Source: CAVVNN01 sp963749605 (GTDB lineage Bacteria > Actinomycetota > Thermoleophilia > Solirubrobacterales > 70-9). Taken from it: a stretch of 64,000 nt of DNA. This document shows, one piece after another, positions 8,545-17,073 of this stretch. Numbering within the stretch: the stretch's first letter is position 1; every line of letters begins with the position of its first letter. The translations under genes were made by a program, and so were the position numbers. Under the pieces are notes generated by a model, which was given only the letters and a program-made list of their open reading frames with translations, was not told the DNA's origin and ran no database searches. The stretch covers positions 1-64,000 of the forward strand of contig CAVVNN010000003.1 of NCBI GenBank assembly GCA_963749605.1. The letters are read 5' to 3'.

Positions 8545-10013
8545 ACCGCCAGATCATCCAGCTCTTCGCCCTCATCGTCGTCCTCTTCGCGATCCTGATC
8601 GGCTTCACGTCCTACTGGTCGGTCTTCGACGCGAAGAACCTCAAGGCCCAGGAAGTCAACAGCCGGCCACTGATAGAGCAGCAGCAGATCCGCCGCGGCC
8701 GCATCCTCGCCGCCGACGGGACCGTGATCGCCAAGTCGATCCCGAAGGGGAAAGGGGCGAACCTGCGCTACATCCGCCATTACCCCGAAGGCTCGCTCTT
8801 CGCCCACCCGATCGGCTACAGCTTCGTCCGCCAGGGGGACTCCGAGTTCGAGCGGTTCCACAACGACGAACTGATCGGCGAAGAATCCGAATTCGGCTCG
8901 ATCCTCGACCAGCTGACCGGGCGCAACCAGGAAGGCAACGATGTCGTCACCAGCCTCGACCCGAAGGCGCAGGAAGTGGCGATGCAAGACCTCGAAAGCG
9001 CCGGCTTCGGCGCCGTCGTCGCGATCGAACCGAGCACCGGCAGGGTCAAGGCGATGGCCTCGAACAAGCCCTATGACCCCAACCGCGTGCCCTACGAACT
9101 CGAAAAGCTGAACCTGAACGTGATCGAAACGCCGCTGCTGAACCGGGCGACGCAGGGTCTCTACCCGCCGGGCTCGACCTTCAAGGTCGTGACCGCCGCG
9201 GCGGGCCTGGAAAGCGGCACGATCACGCCGGAAACGACGATCAACGCCCCGGGAACGATCATCGACGAAGGTCACGTCCTCGCCAACGACTTCACCCAGG
9301 ACTGGGGAAATATCAGCCTCGACACCGCGCTGACCAACTCGGTCAACACCTGGTTCGGCCAGCTCGGCCAGAAAGTCGGGCAGGACCAGCTGTTCGAAAC
9401 GATGGAAAAGTTCGGCTTCAACTCGACGCCGCCGATCGACCTGCCGAACGAAGGCCGCGAAAGCGAGGTCGCGGCGAGCGGGGTCAAGGGTGAACACGGA
9501 CTCCTGACCAAGAACGACCCCGTCGACCTGGCCCGGGTCGCGATCGGGCAGGAGCGGCTGCAGGCGACGCCGCTGCAGATGGCGATGGTCGCCGCCGCGG
9601 TCGCCAACGGCGGCAAGCTGATGAAGCCGCAGATCTGGAACCGGGTCGTCGACCCCGATGGCCGGGTGGTCAAGCGCCTCGACCCCTCTGTCTATGGCGA
9701 ACCGATCAGCGCCAAGACGGCGGAAGAGCTGACCACGGCGATGGAAGGCGTGGTGCGCGAAGGGACCGGCACCAACGCGGCTCTGACCTCCGGCGTCCCG
9801 GTCGCCGGCAAGACCGGCACCGCGGAAACGCCCTACAACGAATCCTGCGGGGGCGGCACCGAAGAGAACCAGGCCTGGTTCATGGGCTTCGCACCGGCGA
9901 ACGAACCGAAGATCGCGATCGCCGTCTCGGTCGAGTGCACGCCCGAATTCGGCAACGACGTCGCGGCGCCGATCTTCCGCGACGTCGCGGAAACGATCCT
10001 GAATGGCGAATGA
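8541..10013 (+). CDS. pbpA: Class B penicillin-binding protein (PbpA)
   Basis: Predicted 490-aa peptidoglycan transpeptidase. It has an N-terminal membrane anchor (residues 5-25), a short PBP-dimer region, and a transpeptidase domain with STFK at 212-215 (acyl-enzyme Ser), SVN at 267-269 and KTGT from 424. It is short for a class B PBP, like mycobacterial PbpA. The 4-base overlap with the upstream SEDS gene suggests paired production of polymerase and cross-linker. By hand count about four in five Glu codons are GAA, against a mostly GAG background in cytoplasmic neighbours. Confidence 0.93.
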   Translation: MNRQIIQLFALIVVLFAILIGFTSYWSVFDAKNLKAQEVNSRPLIEQQQIRRGRILAADGTVIAKSIPKGKGANLRYIRHYPEGSLFAHPIGYSFVRQGDSEFERFHNDELIGEESEFGSILDQLTGRNQEGNDVVTSLDPKAQEVAMQDLESAGFGAVVAIEPSTGRVKAMASNKPYDPNRVPYELEKLNLNVIETPLLNRATQGLYPPGSTFKVVTAAAGLESGTITPETTINAPGTIIDEGHVLANDFTQDWGNISLDTALTNSVNTWFGQLGQKVGQDQLFETMEKFGFNSTPPIDLPNEGRESEVAASGVKGEHGLLTKNDPVDLARVAIGQERLQATPLQMAMVAAAVANGGKLMKPQIWNRVVDPDGRVVKRLDPSVYGEPISAKTAEELTTAMEGVVREGTGTNAALTSGVPVAGKTGTAETPYNESCGGGTEENQAWFMGFAPANEPKIAIAVSVECTPEFGNDVAAPIFRDVAETILNGE

Positions 10014-10036
10014 CACCGTGAGACGAGGAGGCAGGG

Positions 10037-11920
10037 GTGCCTGAGGTGAGCGAGGGCAGCGTCGTCGATGGCCGCTACGGGGTGCTGCAGCGGCTCGGTT
10101 CGGGGGGGATGGCGGACGTCTGGCTCGCCGACGACGCGCACCTGCAGCGGCGGGTCGCGCTGAAGGTGCTGCACCGCCGTTTTGCCCAGGATCGCGAGTT
10201 CGTCGAGCGGTTCCGGCGCGAGGCCGAAGCGGCCGCGCGCCTTCAGCACCCGAACATCGTCGCCGTCTTCGACCGCGGCGAGTTCGAGGGCACGTACTAC
10301 ATCGCGATGCAGTACGTGGAGGGGCCGACTCTGAAGAGGCTGATCGACGCCGGTCTCACCCCCGACCAGGCGGTTCCGCTGATTCGCCAGGTGCTGGAGG
10401 CGGCCCGTTTCGCCCATCGCAACGGGGTCGTCCACCGCGACCTGAAGCCGCAGAACGTGATCGTCGACCCCGATGGCAAGGCCGTCGTCACCGACTTCGG
10501 CATCGCCCGCGCCGGAGTCTCGGAGATCACCCAGGCGGGCTCGGTGATGGGGACGCCGCACTACCTCTCGCCCGAGCAGGCCCAGGGCCACGACGTGACC
10601 GCGGTCTCCGACCTCTACTCGATCGGGGTGATCCTCTACGAGGCGCTGACCGGCCGCGTCCCGTTCGAGGGGGAGAGCGCCGTGGCGGTGGCGATGAAAC
10701 AGGTCTCGCAGGTGCCGCAGCGGCCCAGCTCGATCAACCCCCAGGTCTCGCCGGCGCTCGACGCGGCCGTGATGCGGGCGCTGGAGAAGGACCCCGGGCA
10801 GCGCTTCCAGAGCGCCGACGCTTTCATCGCGGCGCTCGACGCGGCGATGAAGGAGCCCGGCGCGCCCGGTGGCGGCACCGCCGCCTTCGCCCCGCTGCCG
10901 CCGGTCGTCGCGACCCCCGAGGAGGCGCAGGCGGAGGAAATGGACGCGGCGGAAGAGGCGGAGCGAAAGCGGCGCAAGCGGATCTGGATCGCCGTCGCCG
11001 TCGCGGTGCTGCTCGGCGCCCTGGCTGGTTTCATCGCCACCCGCGAGACGACGACTTACGTCCCCAACGTGACCGGCAGCCCCAAATATCTCGCGGAAAC
11101 GCGGCTTGAAGCACAGGGCTTCACGGTCAGCAAGGTGACGATCGTGAGGCGCGACGCGGCGGCGGAAACGGTGCTCGAGCAGGATCCGCTTCCCGGCAGG
11201 ACCTCACTCGAATGCTCCCTTTTCACCCTCTTCTGCTCGAAGCCGTCGATTGAGCTGACCGTCAGCGGCGGCCCGGGTGTAGGCAAGGTGCCGGCAACGG
11301 CGGGACTGGTGCGCGACGAAGCCGAAGCGAAGCTGAAAAAGGCGGGCTTCGCAGTCCAGATCGAAACCGCCAACTCCGACACGGTCGAAGAGGGCTCGGT
11401 GATCCACTCCGATCCCCCGGCCGGGACCTCGGAGACCCTCGGCTCAAACGTCACGCTTGTCGTCTCGACCGGACCGAAGCTGGTCAAGGTGCCGGTTCTG
11501 GTCGGCACCCAGCGCGCGGTGGCGGTGCAGCAGATCCGCGGCGACGGCCTCGTTCCCAGCGTCGAAGAAGAGGAAAGCGCGAGCCCCGCGGGTCAGGTGA
11601 TCCGCCAGTCGCCCAGCGCCGGGCGCGAAATCGAATCCGGCTCGACCGTCTCGATCGTCGTCTCCAAGGGGAAGGCGCAGGTCTCGGTGCCGAACGTGAT
11701 CGGCAAGCTGCGCGCCGAAGCCGTGACGACGCTGCGCGAAGCCGGGCTCAGCCCCGCAGTGCAAGAACAGGAAACCGAAACCCCTTCGCAGGCCGGCCGC
11801 GTGGTCGACCAGTTCCCGCCGCCGGGCTCGAAGGTCGGCAAGGGCGCCGAAGTGACCGTCGTGATCGGCAAGCTCGCGGCCGAACCGAGCGAAGAACCGA
11901 CCGAACCGACGACGCCGTGA
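10037..11920 (+). CDS. pknB: PASTA-domain Ser/Thr kinase PknB
   Basis: Predicted 627-aa transmembrane kinase sensing muropeptides or lipid II. The N-terminal kinase (about 10-275) has LGSGGMADVW, VALKVLH, HRDLKPQNV, TDFGIARAG and LSPEQAQG. It is followed by an acidic linker, one membrane helix near 315-335 (IAVAVAVLLGALAGFIA) and four PASTA repeats (VPNVTG, VPATAG, VPVLVG, VPNVIG openings), then a Glu/Pro/Thr tail. The GTG start has GAGGAGG upstream. Glu codons are nearly all GAG before the membrane helix and mostly GAA after it (about 27 GAA to 5 GAG by hand). Last gene of the conserved wall cluster before ddl. Confidence 0.95.
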   Translation: MPEVSEGSVVDGRYGVLQRLGSGGMADVWLADDAHLQRRVALKVLHRRFAQDREFVERFRREAEAAARLQHPNIVAVFDRGEFEGTYYIAMQYVEGPTLKRLIDAGLTPDQAVPLIRQVLEAARFAHRNGVVHRDLKPQNVIVDPDGKAVVTDFGIARAGVSEITQAGSVMGTPHYLSPEQAQGHDVTAVSDLYSIGVILYEALTGRVPFEGESAVAVAMKQVSQVPQRPSSINPQVSPALDAAVMRALEKDPGQRFQSADAFIAALDAAMKEPGAPGGGTAAFAPLPPVVATPEEAQAEEMDAAEEAERKRRKRIWIAVAVAVLLGALAGFIATRETTTYVPNVTGSPKYLAETRLEAQGFTVSKVTIVRRDAAAETVLEQDPLPGRTSLECSLFTLFCSKPSIELTVSGGPGVGKVPATAGLVRDEAEAKLKKAGFAVQIETANSDTVEEGSVIHSDPPAGTSETLGSNVTLVVSTGPKLVKVPVLVGTQRAVAVQQIRGDGLVPSVEEEESASPAGQVIRQSPSAGREIESGSTVSIVVSKGKAQVSVPNVIGKLRAEAVTTLREAGLSPAVQEQETETPSQAGRVVDQFPPPGSKVGKGAEVTVVIGKLAAEPSEEPTEPTTP

Positions 11921-11951
11921 GCTGGTGCCGCAGGACCCCGAGGAAGACCCG

Positions 11952-12920
11952 ATGAGGGTCGCGGTTCTCTCCGGCGGGCGCTCCTCCGAGCACGACGTCT
12001 CCCTGCGCTCGGGCGCTTCTGTGGCGCGCGGGCTGATCGACGCCGGCCATGAGGCGCTGTCGGTGACGATCGCTCGCGACGGGCGCTGGAGCTGCGAAGG
12101 ATCGGGCGTGGAGCTGACCCCGGCCGGCGGCCTGCTCGGAGCCGACGCGGCTTTCCCCGCGCTGCACGGGCCCTTCGGTGAGGACGGCAGCGTCCAGGGG
12201 CTGCTCGAGTGGCTCGACATCCCCTACGTCGGCTCCGACGTGCTCGCCTCGGCGGTCTGCATGGACAAGCTGACCCTGAAGCGCCTTTTCGCCCAGAGCG
12301 GGGTGCCCCAGGTCGGCTTCGCCGCCGCCGGCGAAGAGGGTTGGCGCGAGCGGATTGCGGCGATGGGCCTGCCGCTCTGGGTGAAGCCCTCGCGGCTCGG
12401 CTCCAGCGTCGGCATCAGCAGGGTCGAGGCGCTCGGAAAGGAGCTGGACGAAGCGGTCGAGCTGGCGCTGCGCCACGACCCGCGGGTGATCGTCGAGGCC
12501 TCGGCTCACGGCCGCGAGGTCGAGTGCTCGGTGCTCGGCAACGACAATCCGGTGACCTCGCTCCCGGGCGAGATCGTCGCCCACGCCGAGTGGTACGACT
12601 TCGAGGCGAAGTACAGCGAGGGCGGGATGGAGCTGGCCGTTCCGGCCCCGATCTCCGCCGAGCAGGCGGACCGGGTCCGCAGCCTCGCCGCCGAGGTCTT
12701 CGAGCTCGGCGGCTGCTCGGGTCTCGCCCGCTGCGACTTCTTCGTCGAGCCCGGCGGGGAGGTTCTCGTCAACGAGATCAACACGATGCCCGGCTTCACC
12801 GAGACCAGCGTCTACGCCAAGCTCTTCGAGGCAACCGGCATCGCCTACGCCGATCTCTGCGGCCGCCTCGTCAACCTCGCGATCGAGCGGCACCAGCGCG
12901 CCCGCTCCTACGAGTTCTGA
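11952..12920 (+). CDS. ddl: D-alanine--D-alanine ligase
   Basis: Predicted 322-aa ATP-grasp enzyme making the D-Ala-D-Ala dipeptide for peptidoglycan precursors. Visible signatures: VLSGGRSSEHDVSL at the N terminus, HGPFGEDGSVQG, the ATP-grasp lysines around WVKPSRLGSSVG, and C-terminal VNEINTMPGFT that binds Mg and product. I start at the ATG at 11952, preceded by GAGGA at correct distance; a GTG nine codons earlier adds nothing conserved. It lies just downstream of pknB, linking precursor supply to the wall-signalling genes. Confidence 0.95.
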   Translation: MRVAVLSGGRSSEHDVSLRSGASVARGLIDAGHEALSVTIARDGRWSCEGSGVELTPAGGLLGADAAFPALHGPFGEDGSVQGLLEWLDIPYVGSDVLASAVCMDKLTLKRLFAQSGVPQVGFAAAGEEGWRERIAAMGLPLWVKPSRLGSSVGISRVEALGKELDEAVELALRHDPRVIVEASAHGREVECSVLGNDNPVTSLPGEIVAHAEWYDFEAKYSEGGMELAVPAPISAEQADRVRSLAAEVFELGGCSGLARCDFFVEPGGEVLVNEINTMPGFTETSVYAKLFEATGIAYADLCGRLVNLAIERHQRARSYEF

Positions 12921-12929
12921 GCCAGTCCC

Positions 12930-14450
12930 TCAGCGGAACAGCGCGATGTCGCTGATTTCGACCTCGTAGCGGCCTTCCTGGTCGTGCGCTGGCGCCGCCC
13001 TTTGGAACCACAGCAAGAAGTAGCGCGAGGGGGCCTGCACTTTGAGGTCGATCTCCTGCGCCGATGCGGCGTCGCTCGCCACGCCCACCGGTTTGCCCCA
13101 GCCGGAGAGTTCGCTCGGGGGTTCTTCGCTCCCCGGCGCCGCGAAGACCTCTGCGTCCCAGCCGGGCGTCGGTGTGCGCACCAGCATCTTCGTCGGGGTC
13201 GCGTCGGACGTCGTCGTCACGTAGAGGCCTACCCCCGGGTCCGGCCCGGTCTTTGTCCCGGCGAAGGTGCTCGAGTCGTAGTGCTCGCTGCTCCAGGCGG
13301 TCTCGGTGGGGTTGCCGTCGACCGCGAAGCCGATCGTGCTGGGGTTCTCTTTGCTGTCGCCCTGAGGGTCGTAGGCGGCGGCGGAGGAGATCGGGATCGG
13401 CTTGCCGGCGCCCCGCTCGGCGCCGCCGTTGCCGAGCGAGCCGTTGCCGATCAGGTGGACCACGAGTAGTACCCCCCCGGCGATCAGCAGCAGGGCGAGG
13501 ATGGCCGCCCACGACCAACGCGTGCGGCTGGTCAGCCTGCGCTTCGGCGGCGGCACCGCGTCGAGCACGCTCGTCGCCTCGCCCGTGGTCGATCCCGCCC
13601 GCGCCGCCTCGACCTCGAGCGCGGTCGAGAGGTCGTCGATCATCTCGCCGACGTGCTGGTAGCGCTCCTCGGGCCTCTTCGCCGTCGCCCGCTCGACCAC
13701 CAGCGCCACCGCCGCCGAGACGTCCGGCCGGCGCCGTTGCACGTCGGGCAGCTCCTCGTTGACGTGTTTCATCGCCACGCCGACCTGGCTGTCGGCGTGG
13801 AAGGGCACCTGCCCGACCAGCATCTCGTAGAGGACGACGCCGAGCGAGTAGACGTCGGAGCGGGGGTCGGCCCCGTGTCCCATCGCCTGCTCGGGGGCGA
13901 CATAGTCGGTGGTGCCGAGGACGCGCCCGGTCGCGGTCATCCCGTCCTGCTCGAGTTGGCGGGAGATGCCGAAGTCGGTCAGCTTCGCCCGGCCCTCGCT
14001 GTCGATCAGGATGTTCTGCGGCTTGATGTCGCGGTGGACCATGTTGCGCGCATGGGCGACACTGAGCCCACGAGCTATCTCGATCGCGTAGGCGATCGCC
14101 TCCTGGGCGTCGAGCATCCCGATCCGGGCGATCCGCTGCTTCAGCGTCTCTCCTTCGACGTACTCGAAGACGATGTAGGGGTGGCCGCCGTCCTCGCCCG
14201 CGTCGATCACCGAGACGACGTTCGGGTGGGACAGCTTCGCCACCGCCCGCGCCTCCTGGCGGAAGCGCTCGAGCTGGTCGGCCTGCTCGGACATCTCCCG
14301 GTGCATCACCTTCACCGCGACGGGCCGGTCAAGCGTCTCGTCGCGCGCCAGGTAGACGGTCGACATCCCACCGCTGCCCAGCTTCGCCTCCAGCCGGTAG
14401 CGACCGGAGAGCACGGTGCCGATCATCTGGCTTGAGGGGCGAGCCTCCAT
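12930..14450 (-). CDS. Ser/Thr kinase with extracytoplasmic sugar-binding-like domain
   Basis: Predicted 506-aa kinase convergent with ddl. The kinase domain (about 15-275) is complete: LGSGGMSTVY, VAVKVMH, HRDIKPQNI, TDFGISRQ and VAPEQAMG. A membrane helix follows near 320-340 (WAAILALLLIAGGVLLVVHL). The external ~160 residues read like a discoidin/F5-8-C type beta-sandwich (AAYDPQGD, NPTETAWSSEHYDSS, VQAPSRYFLLWF). A similar fold occurs on the mycobacterial MviN C terminus, so an envelope-ligand sensor is plausible but inferred. A 19-bp palindrome lies 30 bases upstream of the start. Confidence 0.88.
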   Translation of the reverse strand: MEARPSSQMIGTVLSGRYRLEAKLGSGGMSTVYLARDETLDRPVAVKVMHREMSEQADQLERFRQEARAVAKLSHPNVVSVIDAGEDGGHPYIVFEYVEGETLKQRIARIGMLDAQEAIAYAIEIARGLSVAHARNMVHRDIKPQNILIDSEGRAKLTDFGISRQLEQDGMTATGRVLGTTDYVAPEQAMGHGADPRSDVYSLGVVLYEMLVGQVPFHADSQVGVAMKHVNEELPDVQRRRPDVSAAVALVVERATAKRPEERYQHVGEMIDDLSTALEVEAARAGSTTGEATSVLDAVPPPKRRLTSRTRWSWAAILALLLIAGGVLLVVHLIGNGSLGNGGAERGAGKPIPISSAAAYDPQGDSKENPSTIGFAVDGNPTETAWSSEHYDSSTFAGTKTGPDPGVGLYVTTTSDATPTKMLVRTPTPGWDAEVFAAPGSEEPPSELSGWGKPVGVASDAASAQEIDLKVQAPSRYFLLWFQRAAPAHDQEGRYEVEISDIALFR

Positions 14451-14479
14451 TTAGCTGCGGACATTGTCGGGCACGGTGT

Positions 14480-14498
14480 CGATAGAGGTTCTCTATCG
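14480..14498. promoter_or_regulatory. 19-bp palindrome between purM and kinase
   Basis: Perfect inverted repeat CGATAGAG-GTT-CTCTATCG in the 64-base gap between the purM stop and the start of the kinase on the same strand. It lacks a U-tract, and its small odd spacer suits either a DNA-binding operator or a short RNA hairpin. No regulator can be named. Confidence 0.35.
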
Positions 14499-14514
14499 CA
14501 CCCGGGTCTCCCGC

Positions 14515-15518
<1,004 letters not shown>

Positions 15519-15522
<4 letters not shown>

Positions 15523-16341
15523 CCGACCTCGCACCGGTGGAGCTTTGCAAGAACGGCGGTTGCGAGGCCGGCCCGGTAGGCGGCGTAGGGCCAGAGGGCG
15601 CGGTCGCGCTCCACCAAGCCGATCAGGCGCTGGGAGGCGAGGGTCGAGGCGAAGGAGGCGGCAACGCCGATCGCCATCGAGCGCCGCAGCTCGGGAGAGG
15701 CGCCGCGACGCGCCAGGCGGACGCCCTTCGAGCCCGGTCGCGCCGACGATGATCGGCAGCGCAATCGTGCGCGAGAGCAGGTTGGCCTGGTCGCGAGAGA
15801 AGCGCCGCCAGCGCGCCGCCGCCAGGGTGACGCCGTTGCGCGAAACGCCGGGAGCCAGCGCAGCCGCCTGAGCGACCCCGAGGGCCAGCCCGTCGGCCGC
15901 GGTCGCGTCGCCGCGGCCGCGCTGCTGGGGGCGGCGGTCGGCGAGGAGCATCGCGGCCGCTCCGGCAAGCAGCCCGTAGGCGGTGGCGCGAGGCCCGCCC
16001 AGCCGCCGCTCGATCGGGCGCTCCAGCTTGTAGCCGACGATCGCCGCCGGCAGGAAGGAGAGGCCGAGGACGAGCGCCCGCCTGCCGTCGAACTGGCGCA
16101 GCTCTTCGGCGATCACCCGCCGTTGCCCGATCAGCAACGCCGCCGCGGCGCCGGCGTGCAGCGCCACCTCGAAGCTCTTGCGCACCTCGGGGTCGATCGA
16201 GGTCCAGTCCCACCCGGCCAGCCACGGCACCAGCACTATGTGAGCGGAGCTGGAGACCGGAAGCAGCTCGGCCGGTCCCTGGACGAGGCCCAGCGCCACC
16301 GCGCGCCGCGCCGGGATGCTCCCGTTGCCCGCTCCGTTCAA
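15519..16341 (-). pseudogene. uppP: Undecaprenyl-diphosphatase, frameshifted as sequenced
   Basis: BacA/UppP recycles the C55 lipid carrier used by wall and surface-polysaccharide synthesis. The first part (from a TTG at 16341, overlapping the dedA stop as TTGA) shows the catalytic QGPAELLPVSSSAH and PGVSRNGVTLAAAR motifs. Around base 15735, after PIIVGATGL, the frame shifts; the C-terminal KGVRLARRGASPELRRSMAI and FASTLASQRLI continue one base out of frame to a stop at 15519, which overlaps the purM start. The span is 3n+1, so removal of one base restores a ~273-residue normal protein. Both gene ends keep tight overlaps, so a sequencing or assembly insertion is at least as likely as a true pseudogene. 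Confidence 0.8.
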
Positions 16342-17024
16342 GCTCCGCTCGAGCCGGCCGGCTCGGGAGTCGCGGTGGGCTCGTCCTTCCCCTCGTCGGG
16401 CCCTCCTCCGCGCCGTCGCTTCACGATTGCGTAGACGACCAGCCCGACGATCGCCGCGACCACCAGGTAGTCCAGCACCTGGAGGTGGTGGCGCCACTGC
16501 TCCCAGTTGTCGCCGACCGCCCGCCCGATCAGCGCGAAGCCGACCACCCACGGCAACGAGCCGAGTGCGGTCAGCCAGGTGAACCGCCAGAACGGCATCT
16601 TTGCCACGCCGGCCGGGAGCGAGATGAAGGCCCGCACGAGCGGCAACAGGCGAGCGAAGAAGACGGTGGCGTCGCCGTGGCGGCGGAACCAGCTGTCGAC
16701 CCAGGCCAGTCGCGACGGGCTGAGGTGGATCAGGCGGTTTTTTTCCAGCAGGTCGATCCGGCCGTAGTAACCGATCGCGTAAGTCAGCCAGGACCCGGCC
16801 ATGTTCCCGGCGAGTCCCGCCAGCGTTATCCCGACCAGCGTCTGGTCTCCGTTGGAGACGTTGAAGCCGGCGAACAGCATCACCGCCTCGCTGGGAATCG
16901 GGATGCAGGCGCTTCCCGCCGCCATCAGCAGGAACACTCCCGCCAGGCCGGTGCTTTCGATCACGTTGACGCAGAAGTCGACGATCGGCCCGGTGATATC
17001 GGCGTAGAGCATGGGATTCGGCAT
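16338..17024 (-). CDS. DedA family membrane protein
   Basis: Predicted 228-aa polytopic membrane protein of the DedA/SNARE-associated family, which includes flippases returning lipid carriers across the membrane. Typical features are visible: ACIPIPSEAVMLFAGF near the N terminus, LAGNMAGSWLTYAIGYYGR, and FFARLLPLVRAFISLPAGVAKM with the conserved Arg residues. It ends in a charged cytoplasmic tail. It is translationally coupled to uppP; the pairing suggests both act in recycling undecaprenyl phosphate, as reported for some DedA proteins. The start at 17024 or 17012 is uncertain. Confidence 0.88.
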   Translation of the reverse strand: MPNPMLYADITGPIVDFCVNVIESTGLAGVFLLMAAGSACIPIPSEAVMLFAGFNVSNGDQTLVGITLAGLAGNMAGSWLTYAIGYYGRIDLLEKNRLIHLSPSRLAWVDSWFRRHGDATVFFARLLPLVRAFISLPAGVAKMPFWRFTWLTALGSLPWVVGFALIGRAVGDNWEQWRHHLQVLDYLVVAAIVGLVVYAIVKRRRGGGPDEGKDEPTATPEPAGSSGA

Positions 17025-17073
17025 GAAGAGACCCGTGATCCTAAGACCTCAGCCTCTAAACTCGCCCCGTCCC

